A DNA stretch of 21,776 nucleotides from an uncultured Flavobacteriales bacterium (GCA_937973555.1 CALJKL010000010.1:1-21776), one strand, 5' to 3'. Counted from the stretch's first letter, positions 1-7,216 are shown. Made by a program: numbers and translations. The notes: generated by a model from the sequence alone, not told the origin.

Positions 1-23
1 TCAATGTTGTTTTTGAATTCCAT
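1..23 (-). CDS. 5' end of a leftward gene cut off by the window edge
   Basis: On the minus strand an ATG at 23 opens a frame reading MEFKNNI before the sequence runs out. The only support is its position. An exact TAnnTTTG element (TATCTTTG, 39-46) lies 15 bases upstream of this ATG in the right orientation, which is the spacing seen for other genes in this window. Seven codons are far too few to name a product, so the call rests on the promoter geometry and is an inference. Confidence 0.35.
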
Positions 24-38
24 AAGGCTAATTTTATA

Positions 39-46
39 CAAAGATA
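39..46 (-). promoter_or_regulatory. Bacteroidetes-type -7 element TATCTTTG
   Basis: Exact match to TAnnTTTG on the minus strand, facing the partial gene that starts at 23. No clear TTG is seen at the -33 position. Confidence 0.45.
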
Positions 47-117
47 GATTTTAAAAATAGAGAATTATGGTGATTTTTCCCTAGATGTTTAATAATTTTA
101 CATCAAATAATTGCATC

Positions 118-615
118 ATGAAAAAATACATTCTTTTAATAACTACAGCGGTAGCACTTGTTTCTTGTGGAACTACTAAAACGTATACCATTAATGCCAA
201 AAGCGGAAGCAATACTTCTGGGAATATAGTTTTCACAGAAAAAGGAGGATCGGTAACCATGAAAATTTCTGCAGAAAACCTTACACCGGGGGTACACGCG
301 ATACATATTCATGAAAAAGGAGATTGCTCTGCTGCCGACGCTTCCTCAGCAGGAGGACACTGGAACCCTATGAAAGAAATGCATGGAAAATGGGGGCATG
401 GAGAATTTCACAATGGGGATATTGGCAATTTGGTGGCCGACGAAAATGGAAAGGCTTCTTTAACCTTTAAAACAGACCGCTGGTGTCTTACCTGTAAAGA
501 TGATATGAAAAACATTATTGGCAAGGGAATTATTATCCATAAAAGCGCCGATGATTTTATGACCCAGCCTACAGGAAATGCTGGAGGCAGAATAGGCTGT
601 GTAGAAATAAAATAA
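118..615 (+). CDS. sodC: Cu/Zn superoxide dismutase, lipoprotein
   Basis: Converts superoxide to oxygen and hydrogen peroxide in the cell envelope. The 165-residue product begins with a lipoprotein signal (lipobox LVSC, Cys17), so it should be membrane-anchored outside the cytoplasm. Copper ligands are visible as HIH (His63, His65), GGHWNP (His81, bridging) and His141; zinc ligands are His81, His89, His98 and Asp101. Cys70 and Cys161 match the conserved disulfide, and Arg158 in GNAGGR is the active-site arginine. A WCLTC segment (residues 122-126) adds two extra cysteines just before the last copper histidine. An in-frame ATG at 85 would put about 11 residues before the signal peptide, so I chose 118. 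A one-mismatch -7 element (TAATTTTA, 93-100) lies 17 bases upstream of 118, which agrees with that choice. Confidence 0.93.
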   Translation: MKKYILLITTAVALVSCGTTKTYTINAKSGSNTSGNIVFTEKGGSVTMKISAENLTPGVHAIHIHEKGDCSAADASSAGGHWNPMKEMHGKWGHGEFHNGDIGNLVADENGKASLTFKTDRWCLTCKDDMKNIIGKGIIIHKSADDFMTQPTGNAGGRIGCVEIK

Positions 616-620
616 CAAAA

Positions 621-652
621 AAACCCGAAGAAATTATTTTCTTCGGGTTTTT
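621..652. terminator. Bidirectional terminator between sodC and the GLPGLI gene
   Basis: A 10-bp perfect stem, CCCGAAGAAA (624-633) with TTTCTTCGGG (638-647), has a 4-base loop. A T-run follows on the plus strand and an A-run precedes it, so it can end transcription from both convergent genes. Confidence 0.85.
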
Positions 653-680
653 CGTTTGAAAGTTTGATATGAGTTGAATG

Positions 681-1571
681 TTATTTTCTTGTTTTTTCTG
701 AAGCTGAAATTTCTACGGTATTATCACTGGCTTTGTAGAAATCCTTAATCATTTTTTCTTGTTCGCTCATCATTTCGCCAATTGTTTTGTCGTTGCCAGG
801 CAATTTCATGCTTAGCCTGTCTTGAGGAATTTGACCTCTGATAGAAGCGAAAGGGTCTTTTTTATAGGTTTCAAAAGAACTGTCAAATTTTTCTTTAGAA
901 ATTACCGTAGGCTCGCTTCTTCCACCGAATTGGGATTGAAGTTTTTCGCTATATGAAAGCTCACTAAAGTCATTCAGTTTTTTGTTGGCCGTAAGGGTCC
1001 AAGAAAAGTTTTTATCAGCATCTTCTATTTTTACAATTAAACCAGGAAGACCAGAAAATTTATAGGGCCCATCAGGAAAAGGAATAGACTCTGTAAACCA
1101 AGCGGTCCATTTTCTGCCCCCAAATTCTGTAGTAGCTTTTTGAACTTCGTAGTCTCCTATTTTTTGTTTGTCATTAGAGATTTTCCAGTCAAATTTTGGC
1201 TCTTCGTTATAAGCAAAAACAGAATTTAGCATTCTTTCTGCAAAAGTAACCTTCATGGAAGGATATTCTTTGATGACTTTATAGGCAAATTTTGGCATTT
1301 GAATAGATTTGGATAAATCTTTAAACATTCCCGCCTTTTGCATTTTTTCTACCTCAATTTTTAAAACAGAATCTTGTGACACTGTAAGATAATCTCTGTA
1401 AATTGATTTTTTATCTGTAATGTCCAAAATCATTACGGTCTTTTGCAAAGAGTCAATGCCTTTTTTGGGTTTATAGTTCAATTCATAAAAAAATCTGTTT
1501 GCTGTAGTTTGTGCACTAAGCAAAACCACAAAAAACATCATTGTCAAACTTAAAAGTTTATGTAATTTCAT
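681..1571 (-). CDS. GLPGLI family secreted protein
   Basis: A 296-residue protein with a signal peptide (about residues 1-20, ending LLSAQ) and the family-defining GLPGLI at 174-179, inside FSGLPGLIVKI. The preceding WTAWFTESIPFPDGPYKF stretch is also typical of the family. GLPGLI proteins are known mainly from Bacteroidetes as exported proteins often found in multiple copies; no biochemical role is established and none can be read from this sequence. Before the motif is a mixed alpha/beta region; after it lies a charged C-terminal part (about 200-296). The gene converges on sodC and shares its terminator. An exact -7 element sits at 1640-1647, which leaves a leader of about 60 bases, longer than for most genes here. 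Confidence 0.85.
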   Translation of the reverse strand: MKLHKLLSLTMMFFVVLLSAQTTANRFFYELNYKPKKGIDSLQKTVMILDITDKKSIYRDYLTVSQDSVLKIEVEKMQKAGMFKDLSKSIQMPKFAYKVIKEYPSMKVTFAERMLNSVFAYNEEPKFDWKISNDKQKIGDYEVQKATTEFGGRKWTAWFTESIPFPDGPYKFSGLPGLIVKIEDADKNFSWTLTANKKLNDFSELSYSEKLQSQFGGRSEPTVISKEKFDSSFETYKKDPFASIRGQIPQDRLSMKLPGNDKTIGEMMSEQEKMIKDFYKASDNTVEISASEKTRK

Positions 1572-1639
1572 TTCTTAAATTTTAATGATTAGTAGGTGTT
1601 TTTTTTAATTGTTACAACTTTAAGAAAATTTTAATATTT

Positions 1640-1647
1640 CAAAGATA
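1640..1647 (-). promoter_or_regulatory. -7 element TATCTTTG for the GLPGLI gene
   Basis: Exact TAnnTTTG on the minus strand, 68 bases from the ATG at 1571. It lies in the divergent gap shared with the DinB-like gene. Confidence 0.55.
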
Positions 1648-1696
1648 GAATGGCCGGATATTAGGTGTAAATTAGAATTTCTTAAAAACATAAATT

Positions 1697-2194
1697 ATGG
1701 ACACATTAAAACAACTCAAACAAGAACTCAAACAAGAGTATGAAACCACCAAAAAATTTCTAGAAAGATTTCCGGAGGGAAAAAATGATTACCGACCTCA
1801 TGAAAAAAGCATGAAACTAATGCCTCTTGCTACACACGTTTCGGAGGTTTTCGGATGGCCGGGTTTTGTTGTTAATTCTTCTGTTTTAGACTTTTCAGCA
1901 GGAGATTACAAGCCTGCCGTTTTAGAAAACAAAGAACAGTTGCTTAAAAAGTTAGACGACGACTATCAATCCAGCAAGAAAATATTGGATGAAATTTCGG
2001 AAGAAAAATTAGATGAACGGTGGCAGATGAAAATGGGTGAACAGGTTTTGGCCGATTGGAATAAATACGAAGCCATTCGGCATGCCTTGAATCAGGCGAC
2101 GCATCATCGCGCTCAGTTGGGGGTTTACTACAGAATGCTGAACATTCCACTTCCGGGAAGTTATGGCCCTACTGCAGACGAACAAAATATGTAA
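1697..2194 (+). CDS. DinB-like (YfiT-type) metal-binding protein
   Basis: A 165-residue, four-helix-type protein of the DinB/YfiT fold. These usually hold a divalent metal through three histidines, and several members are thiol-dependent transferases, for example acting on bacillithiol or mycothiol; most members have no assigned reaction. Seen here are His47 in ATHVSE and the C-terminal signature NQATHHRAQL (132-141), followed by LPGSYGPTADE, which resembles the Bacteroidetes subgroup. In the usual form of the second motif, as I recall it, NHxxHHRxQ, the residue after Asn is a metal histidine. Here it is Gln133, so the metal site may be altered. A one-mismatch -7 element (TAAATTAG, 1668-1675) lies 21 bases before the ATG. 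The gene stands alone, converging on guaC. The fold is fairly sure; the substrate is unknown. Confidence 0.8.
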   Translation: MDTLKQLKQELKQEYETTKKFLERFPEGKNDYRPHEKSMKLMPLATHVSEVFGWPGFVVNSSVLDFSAGDYKPAVLENKEQLLKKLDDDYQSSKKILDEISEEKLDERWQMKMGEQVLADWNKYEAIRHALNQATHHRAQLGVYYRMLNIPLPGSYGPTADEQNM

Positions 2195-2198
2195 AATT

Positions 2199-2227
2199 AA
2201 AACTCCGGAATTTTCCGGAGTTTTTTT
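2199..2227. terminator. Bidirectional terminator between the DinB-like gene and guaC
   Basis: CTCCGGA pairs with TCCGGAG around a short T-rich loop, with A-run and T-run flanks extending the stem. A run of seven T follows on the plus strand. It lies between two convergent genes. Its stem core (CTCCGG/CCGGAG) recurs in the terminator at 15429-15453. Confidence 0.8.
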
Positions 2228-2247
2228 GGTTAATATGATCAGATTAA

Positions 2248-3291
2248 TTATTCGTTTCCAAAAACCTCATTGTGCTGCTCCTGAACACGGATGAAAGTTG
2301 TTCTTTTTGAAAGTTCTTTCAGCTGAGATGCTCCCACATAAGTGCAGGTAGAGCGCACACCGCCTAAAATGTCTTTTACTGTTTCGGATACAGGACCTTT
2401 GTATTTTACTTTTACGGTTTTACCCTCAGAAGCTCTATATTCTGCCACGCCGCCACTGTGTTTGTCCATGGCCGTTTTAGAACTCATGCCATAAAAAAGT
2501 CTGTATTTTTTACCGTTTTCTTCTACCAGTTCGCCACCGCTTTCATCATGACCGGCAAACATTCCACCCAACATCACAAAATCGGCACCACCACCAAAGG
2601 CCTTCGCTACATCTCCAGGAACCTTGCAGCCGCCATCCCCAATAATATGTCCTCCCAATCCATGCGCAGCATCGGCACATTCAATGATGGCAGATAGTTG
2701 AGGATAGCCCACCCCGGTTTTTACTCTTGTAGTACATACCGAACCGGGCCCAATGCCCACTTTGATGATGTCTGCACCCGCCAAAATCAATTCTTCTACC
2801 ATTTCCCCTGTCACCACGTTTCCTGCAATGATGGTTTTGTCGGGAAAGTTTTGTCTCGTTTTTTTTACAAAATGAACAAAGTGCTCAGAATAACCATTCG
2901 CCACATCTATACAGATGAAATTAATCTGAGGAAATTTGCCGATAATTTCTTTGGTTTTTTCTTCATCCTGGCTTCCGGTGCCAGAACTGATGGCAATATA
3001 TTGGTAAATACTTTCCGGAGAGTTTTCCAGAAAAGTACTCCATTCTTCTATTGAATAATGTTTGTGAATAGCCGTGATGATTTTTTCTTCTGCCAAGGCT
3101 TTTGCCATTTCAAAAGTGCCAACAGTATCCATGTTGGCAGCAATAATAGGAACACCAAACCAAGTTTTTTTAGAATTCCTGAAAGTAAATTCTCTTTCAA
3201 GGCTTACCTGCGAACGGGATTTAAGAGTAGAACGTTTTGGGCGAAACATAACATCCTTGAACCCCAATTTTATTTCGTATTCTATGCGCAT
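2248..3291 (-). CDS. guaC: GMP reductase
   Basis: NADPH-dependent deamination of GMP to IMP in purine salvage, in the cytoplasm. The 347-residue length and layout match the E. coli/eukaryotic GuaC form and not IMP dehydrogenase, because there is no inserted CBS pair. The catalytic loop GIGPGSVCTTR puts the nucleophile at Cys186, the same number as in E. coli GuaC, followed by Thr188. The substrate-binding GDGGC and the YGMSSKTAM stretch, characteristic of GMP reductases, are present. The start at 3291 gives the normal N-terminus (MRIEYEIKLGFKDVMFRPKR). A one-mismatch -7 element (TACATTTA on the minus strand, 3306-3313) lies 14 bases upstream. The gene is a single transcription unit divergent from fhs. 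Confidence 0.95.
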   Translation of the reverse strand: MRIEYEIKLGFKDVMFRPKRSTLKSRSQVSLEREFTFRNSKKTWFGVPIIAANMDTVGTFEMAKALAEEKIITAIHKHYSIEEWSTFLENSPESIYQYIAISSGTGSQDEEKTKEIIGKFPQINFICIDVANGYSEHFVHFVKKTRQNFPDKTIIAGNVVTGEMVEELILAGADIIKVGIGPGSVCTTRVKTGVGYPQLSAIIECADAAHGLGGHIIGDGGCKVPGDVAKAFGGGADFVMLGGMFAGHDESGGELVEENGKKYRLFYGMSSKTAMDKHSGGVAEYRASEGKTVKVKYKGPVSETVKDILGGVRSTCTYVGASQLKELSKRTTFIRVQEQHNEVFGNE

Positions 3292-3430
3292 CTTTTAATT
3301 TTTTATAAATGTAAAATTTTTTTTCAAAAGATAATTGAAGAAAATTTGACGAATTGATAAGCGTATTATTTTATTTCGAATTGATGATAAATCTCAAATC
3401 CAAAATTTTTAAGAAATGCTCAAATTCTTG

Positions 3431-3438
3431 TACATTTG
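3431..3438 (+). promoter_or_regulatory. -7 element TACATTTG for fhs
   Basis: Exact TAnnTTTG, 20 bases before the ATG at 3459. Transcription starting here would exclude the in-frame ATG at 3354, so this site helps decide the fhs start. Confidence 0.65.
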
Positions 3439-3458
3439 AGAATAACAAATTGAATACT

Positions 3459-5135
3459 ATGAGTTTTCCTACCGATTTAGAAATTGCCCAAGCAGCCGAA
3501 ATAAAACATATCCGAGAAATCGCCGAAAAAATTGGTATCGACAGAGAAGATTTAGAATATTACGGAAAATACAAAGCCAAAATTCCTTTGAGCTATATCA
3601 ACGAAGAAAAGATAAAGCAATCTAAACTGATTTTGGTTTCTGCCATCAATCCTACCCCCGCGGGAGAAGGCAAAACCACGGTTTCTGTAGGGCTATGTGA
3701 TGGGCTGAATAAGATTGGGAAGAAAGCCATAGCGGTATTGCGTGAACCCAGTTTGGGTCCAGTTTTTGGGATTAAAGGCGGTGCCGCAGGCGGCGGATAT
3801 GCCCAAGTGATTCCTATGGTAGACATCAACTTGCATTTTACGGGTGATTTTGCAGCCATAGAAAAATCAAACAACTTACTTTCTGCGCTGATTGACAATA
3901 ATTTACAAGATAAAAATAGAAGTTTAAATATAGATCCACGCACCATCGTTTGGAAAAGGGTAATGGACATGAACGACCGAAGTCTTCGCCAAATTGTGGT
4001 GGGCTTGGGAGGATCTAATAATGGAATTACTCGTGAAGAAGGCTTCAATATTACGCCGGCTTCAGAGGTGATGGCCATTCTTTGTCTTTCCAAAGATTTC
4101 GAAGATCTTAAAAACCGACTAGGAAATATTTTTGTGGGCTACACTTTTGATAAAAAACCAATTTATGCCCGAGACCTGAACGCTCAAGGCGCCATGGCCA
4201 TTTTGCTGAAAGATGCCATTCGCCCAAATTTGGTACAGACATTAGAAGGCAATCCTGCTATTCTCCACGGAGGCCCTTTTGCCAATATTGCACAAGGAAC
4301 CAATACCATTATTGCCACCAAAGCGGGGCTTTCTTTGGCGGATTATGTGGTGACGGAAGCCGGATTTGGTGCAGATTTAGGTGCAGAAAAATTCATGCAC
4401 ATCAAAGGGCATTATTCTGGGTTGAAACCGGATGCTTATGTTATTGTGGCTACGATAAGAGCGCTGCGATATCATGGAGGTGCCAAAAAAGGGCAATACG
4501 AAATTCCAAATTTGGAGTTTGTAAAAATTGGGATAGAAAACCTGAAAAAACATATCGAAAACAGCTTTAAATTTGGGTTAAAACCAATTATCGCCATCAA
4601 TCATTTTGCTACAGATTCTCAAGAAGAAATAGATTTTGTAATACAGGAATGCGAAAATCTGAATGTGAAGGCTATTCTTGCCGAAGAATTTGTAAAAGGA
4701 GGCGAGGGGATGAAGGCTTTAGCAGAAGAGGTGGTGCATTGCGCAGCCAATTGCGGAAATAATTTTCAGCCTTTATATAAAATAGAAGATCCTGTGGAGC
4801 AGAAAATAGAAACCATTGCCAAAGAAGTGTATGGAGCAGATGCTGTAGTGTTTTCTCAAAAAGCCAAAAATCAGTTGAAATCAATCTATGAATTAGGACT
4901 AGATAAAATGCCGGTTTGTATGGCCAAAACACAAAAATCTTTAAGCGATGATGAGAAAAAAATAGGAAGACCTGTCAATTTCAAAGTAACGGTTCGCGAA
5001 TTTGAATTTGCTGCGGGGGCGGGCTTCATTATCCCTATTTTAGGAGATATGATGCGGATGCCAGGCTTGCCAAGTGTGCCAGCAGCAGAAGGAATGGATA
5101 TAGATCTGTTCGGAAAGATAACTGGGCTTAGTTAA
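3459..5135 (+). CDS. fhs: Formate-tetrahydrofolate ligase
   Basis: ATP-dependent synthesis of 10-formyltetrahydrofolate from formate and tetrahydrofolate, feeding purine and initiator-tRNA formylation. The product is 558 residues from the chosen start, the normal family length. Visible motifs are the P-loop TPAGEGKTT (66-74) and the family signature EPSLGPVFGIKGGAAGGG (96-113), plus the C-terminal FIIPILGDMMRMPGLPS. The frame stays open upstream to an ATG at 3354, but that would add 35 residues of low-complexity sequence not expected in the family and would start before the likely promoter, so 3459 is preferred. The gene is monocistronic with its own terminator. sdaA, another serine/C1 gene, lies about 2 kb downstream in a separate unit. 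Confidence 0.96.
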   Translation: MSFPTDLEIAQAAEIKHIREIAEKIGIDREDLEYYGKYKAKIPLSYINEEKIKQSKLILVSAINPTPAGEGKTTVSVGLCDGLNKIGKKAIAVLREPSLGPVFGIKGGAAGGGYAQVIPMVDINLHFTGDFAAIEKSNNLLSALIDNNLQDKNRSLNIDPRTIVWKRVMDMNDRSLRQIVVGLGGSNNGITREEGFNITPASEVMAILCLSKDFEDLKNRLGNIFVGYTFDKKPIYARDLNAQGAMAILLKDAIRPNLVQTLEGNPAILHGGPFANIAQGTNTIIATKAGLSLADYVVTEAGFGADLGAEKFMHIKGHYSGLKPDAYVIVATIRALRYHGGAKKGQYEIPNLEFVKIGIENLKKHIENSFKFGLKPIIAINHFATDSQEEIDFVIQECENLNVKAILAEEFVKGGEGMKALAEEVVHCAANCGNNFQPLYKIEDPVEQKIETIAKEVYGADAVVFSQKAKNQLKSIYELGLDKMPVCMAKTQKSLSDDEKKIGRPVNFKVTVREFEFAAGAGFIIPILGDMMRMPGLPSVPAAEGMDIDLFGKITGLS

Positions 5136-5154
5136 GATTTAAATACAAATATAG

Positions 5155-5189
5155 AAAGCTGTTTCAATAATTTTGAAACAGCTTTTTTT
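5155..5189 (+). terminator. fhs terminator
   Basis: A perfect 13-bp stem, AAAGCTGTTTCAA (5155-5167) with TTGAAACAGCTTT (5173-5185), has a 5-base loop and a T-run. It begins 19 bases after the fhs stop codon. Confidence 0.9.
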
Positions 5190-5483
5190 ATAAAATACTA
5201 TAAAAAAAATTAGAAATTCTGTAATTGTTTTCGCTTTTCTTTTACGCAATTTTGTAATAGAATTTGATGCTGGTAAAAGATGTGTTAGAATTCTACAAAA
5301 AAAAAGAAAAATTTTATAAAACATAAAATTAAAATTAATAGCAACTTTGAATTAGAAATAATGATTTAATTAATCCCCCAGCAAAACTAATAATAGAAAA
5401 TAGTTATAAATATATTATTTCATGAGATTCGGGTCTGTTTAAATCTAGTAAAGTTTATTTCTTGTAAAAGGATAAGTTTTGAG

Positions 5484-5511
5484 TTTCTGAAGTTTTTTGA
5501 CTTCTTAGAAA
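5484..5511 (+). other. Bulged hairpin inside the intergenic region
   Basis: TTTCTGAAGT (5484-5493) pairs with ACTTC-AGAAA (5500-5504 and 5507-5511) except for a two-base TT bulge; the loop is TTTTTG. It lies about 85 bases before the orphan terminator at 5597 and could be an internal stem of a small RNA. AT-rich DNA forms such stems by chance, so support is modest. Confidence 0.3.
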
Positions 5512-5596
5512 TAAGGTTAATTGAAAAATGAAAGAAATGATTTAGCAGGCCCTTTTTAAAAAAAATATTCGGTTTTCTCAATTATTTAATTATTTT

Positions 5597-5633
5597 GCCC
5601 TTGAATATCCCTATTTATTCAAGGGCTTTTTTT
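5597..5633 (+). terminator. Orphan intrinsic terminator
   Basis: A perfect 10-bp stem, GCCCTTGAAT (5597-5606) with ATTCAAGGGC (5617-5626), has a 10-base loop and is followed by seven T. This is as good as the terminators behind real genes here, yet fhs already has its own terminator 410 bases earlier and no coding frame lies between. A small RNA ending here is the simplest reading. Confidence 0.75.
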
Positions 5634-5735
5634 GATAAATATCATATAATTCAAGAATGCTTATAAGCCCTTTAATTCTTAATTTTACACTTTCGAAAAT
5701 ATATAATTATTTTCATAATTTTAAGTTTTTATGTT

Positions 5736-5774
5736 AGGCTTCGTTTGGGAATTCCTGGGCGAGGTTTTTCTTTT
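5736..5774 (+). other. Wobble-rich hairpin with a T-rich tail, terminator-like
   Basis: As plus-strand RNA, bases 5736-5749 pair without interruption with 5754-5767 around an AAUU loop: 14 pairs, of which seven are G-U. On the minus strand the G-U pairs become A-C mismatches, so the structure exists only in rightward RNA. A T-rich tail follows (5765-5774, partly in the stem). It could be a weak terminator or a structured RNA end. It lies upstream of the likely yceI promoter, so it is probably not part of the yceI leader. Confidence 0.4.
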
Positions 5775-5832
5775 AAATCAACAATTATATTTTTCTTAAC
5801 ATACATCAATGAAATCATATTGAGAATAAGAG

Positions 5833-5840
5833 TACATTTG
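5833..5840 (+). promoter_or_regulatory. -7 element TACATTTG for the YceI-like gene
   Basis: Exact TAnnTTTG, 21 bases before the ATG at 5862. It is the same octamer, at nearly the same distance, as in front of fhs. Confidence 0.65.
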
Positions 5841-5861
5841 TCTCATTAAAAAAATAATATT

Positions 5862-6425
5862 ATGTTAAAAAAATTATCATTATCTTTAGTTTTAGTAGCT
5901 GGTTTGGCTTTTGGTCAATCAAAAAAGGTGGTTTCATCAGACGTTCATTGGTGGGGATATAAGGTTGTAAAATCTGAGGCATCTTCTCATGACGGAACTG
6001 TAAATGTAAAATCAGGGGTTGTTGCGCTTAAAAACAACCAATTGGTAGGTGGTACTTTCGTTTTGGATATGACCTCTATCAACTCAACAGATTTGCAAGG
6101 TGAATATCAACAAAAATTAAACGGACACCTTAAAACAGGTGATTTCTTTGAAGTTGAAAAATTCCCAACAGCGACTTTCAAAATTACTTCTGTTAAAAAA
6201 GGAGCTAACGGAAAAAGTACAGTTTCAGGAACGCTTACAGCAAAAGGCAAAACTAATGCTGTTTCTTTCCCTGCAACAATTACAGTAAGCAACGGAACAG
6301 TGTCTTTGGTTTCTGATAAATTCACTATTGACAGACAAAAATGGGATATTGCATACAAATCTACAATGCAAGATGTAGTGGTAAAAGACGATATAGATTT
6401 AGTGGTAAAAGTAACTGCTAAATAA
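5862..6425 (+). CDS. YceI-like secreted lipid-binding protein
   Basis: A 187-residue protein with a clear signal peptide (about 1-18, ending AGLAFG) followed by a YceI domain spanning the rest. YceI proteins form a lipocalin-like barrel and are known to bind long isoprenoid or amphipathic molecules in the periplasm. Typical features are VHWWGYKVV near the start, the SHDGTVNVKSG strand, HLKTGDFFEVEKFPTATF (89-106) and the closing DRQKWDIAYKS (158-168). There is no enzyme active site; a carrier or storage role is inferred from the family. The gene is monocistronic, with a promoter at 5833 and a terminator at 6449. The domain call is firm; the ligand cannot be told from sequence. Confidence 0.92.
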   Translation: MLKKLSLSLVLVAGLAFGQSKKVVSSDVHWWGYKVVKSEASSHDGTVNVKSGVVALKNNQLVGGTFVLDMTSINSTDLQGEYQQKLNGHLKTGDFFEVEKFPTATFKITSVKKGANGKSTVSGTLTAKGKTNAVSFPATITVSNGTVSLVSDKFTIDRQKWDIAYKSTMQDVVVKDDIDLVVKVTAK

Positions 6426-6448
6426 TAATAAAAAGTCTTAGACTGGTG

Positions 6449-6478
6449 CCCTAAAGAAGAAATTCTTTAGGGTTTTTT
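6449..6478 (+). terminator. Terminator of the YceI-like gene
   Basis: Perfect 10-bp stem CCCTAAAGAA (6449-6458) with TTCTTTAGGG (6463-6472), loop GAAA, followed by six T. Confidence 0.88.
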
Positions 6479-6499
6479 GTTTTCAAAATTTTGTAATTT

Positions 6500-6507
6500 T
6501 ATATTTG
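6500..6507 (+). promoter_or_regulatory. -7 element TATATTTG for the alpha/beta hydrolase gene
   Basis: Exact TAnnTTTG, only 13 bases before the ATG at 6521, so the leader would be about 7 bases. A TTTG at 6476-6479, 20 bases upstream, fits the -33 element. Confidence 0.65.
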
Positions 6508-6520
6508 CATAAATCATTTC

Positions 6521-7156
6521 ATGAAACTCTATATTATTAGTGGATTAGGAGCAGATAGAAAGGTTTTCGAGAATATTATTTTCCCGGGAAAATTTTCTGA
6601 AATCATTTTCATAGATTGGCTGATGCCCCACCAAGAAGAATCCTTAGGGCATTATGTGGAGAGAATGGCTGCTTCAATAGATGAAACAGAAGCGTTTTGC
6701 CTTTTAGGGTATTCTTTTGGCGGCATTGTGGTACAGGAAATTCATAAACTGAAACCGGCAAAGAAAATAGTGATTTTAGGAAGCATAAAATCTCATAAAG
6801 AAAAATCAATAGCCTTTCAGTTGGCAAGAAAGTCAAAAATTTTCGAAAAGGTTTCAGAAAGTTATTTTAATGAAGAAAAACTCAAGTCATTAGAATTTAT
6901 AAGAAAAGTCTTTCATCCTAAACTTTGGCATTATTTTACCATAAAAACGCCTAGCTATCTGAAATGGAGTATCAATAAGATTTTGGAATGGGAGTCTGAA
7001 GAAAACCCGGAAGTAGTTCAAATTTTGGCAGATAGAGATATTATTTTCCCTTCAAAAAACTCAAAACCCAATTACATTGTCTATGGCGGAACACACCTTT
7101 TTCCCGTTACCAAAGGAAAAGAAGTGTCTAGAATTTTAGAGGAAGTTTTTTGTTAA
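6521..7156 (+). CDS. Small alpha/beta hydrolase
   Basis: A 211-residue cytoplasmic protein with the alpha/beta-hydrolase layout and no signal peptide. The nucleophile elbow is GYSFGG with Ser65. The probable acid is Asp171 or Asp173 in ILADRDIIFP, and the catalytic His is His192 in GGTHLFP. An N-terminal strand followed by SGLGADRKVF resembles the oxyanion-loop region. The cap domain is short. Substrate cannot be predicted: esterase, thioesterase and lipase-like activities are all possible. It has its own promoter. I see no hairpin terminator between it and sdaA, 60 bases downstream, so some readthrough into sdaA is possible. Confidence 0.85.
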   Translation: MKLYIISGLGADRKVFENIIFPGKFSEIIFIDWLMPHQEESLGHYVERMAASIDETEAFCLLGYSFGGIVVQEIHKLKPAKKIVILGSIKSHKEKSIAFQLARKSKIFEKVSESYFNEEKLKSLEFIRKVFHPKLWHYFTIKTPSYLKWSINKILEWESEENPEVVQILADRDIIFPSKNSKPNYIVYGGTHLFPVTKGKEVSRILEEVFC

Positions 7157-7181
7157 TGGCTTCAAGTTTGTATAATAATTT

Positions 7182-7189
7182 TATATTTG
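7182..7189 (+). promoter_or_regulatory. -7 element TATATTTG for sdaA
   Basis: Exact TAnnTTTG, 27 bases before the ATG at 7217. The first in-frame TTG (7187) lies inside this element, which argues against using it as the start. Confidence 0.6.
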
Positions 7190-7216
7190 CGGCATTCAGC
7201 ATTAGTTAAAATTAAA

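Larger units (their letters stand above)
5186..5832. other. Long AT-rich intergenic region with RNA structure signals
   Basis: I find no convincing protein gene between the fhs terminator and the yceI promoter. The stretch contains a bulged hairpin (5484-5511), a strong terminator (5597-5633) with no gene upstream of it, and a wobble-rich hairpin with a T-rich tail (5736-5774). The remainder is AT-rich with frequent stops in all frames. One or two small non-coding transcripts, or a decayed gene, are the main possibilities. Confidence 0.6.

Noticed and set aside
85..117. Earlier ATG for the superoxide dismutase
   Set aside because: It would place about 11 residues before a normal lipoprotein signal and overlaps the likely promoter.
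3354..3458. Earlier ATG for fhs
   Set aside because: It adds 35 non-family residues and lies before the exact -7 element at 3431.
3593..4093. Long open frame (166 codons) on the minus strand inside fhs
   Set aside because: It lies entirely antisense to a clear fhs gene, resembles no protein family and has no promoter of its own.
5146..5153. Exact TATATTTG on the minus strand just after fhs, as an antisense promoter
   Set aside because: No start codon or frame follows within the usual distance; such octamers occur by chance in AT-rich DNA.
5139..5324. 61-codon minus-strand frame after fhs
   Set aside because: It overlaps the fhs terminator and is Phe/Lys/Ile-rich as expected of AT-rich non-coding DNA; no family features.
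5731..5799. 22-codon frame as a real small protein gene
   Set aside because: It coincides with a hairpin that explains the unusual composition, and no well-placed exact -7 element precedes it. It is kept only as part of a finding.
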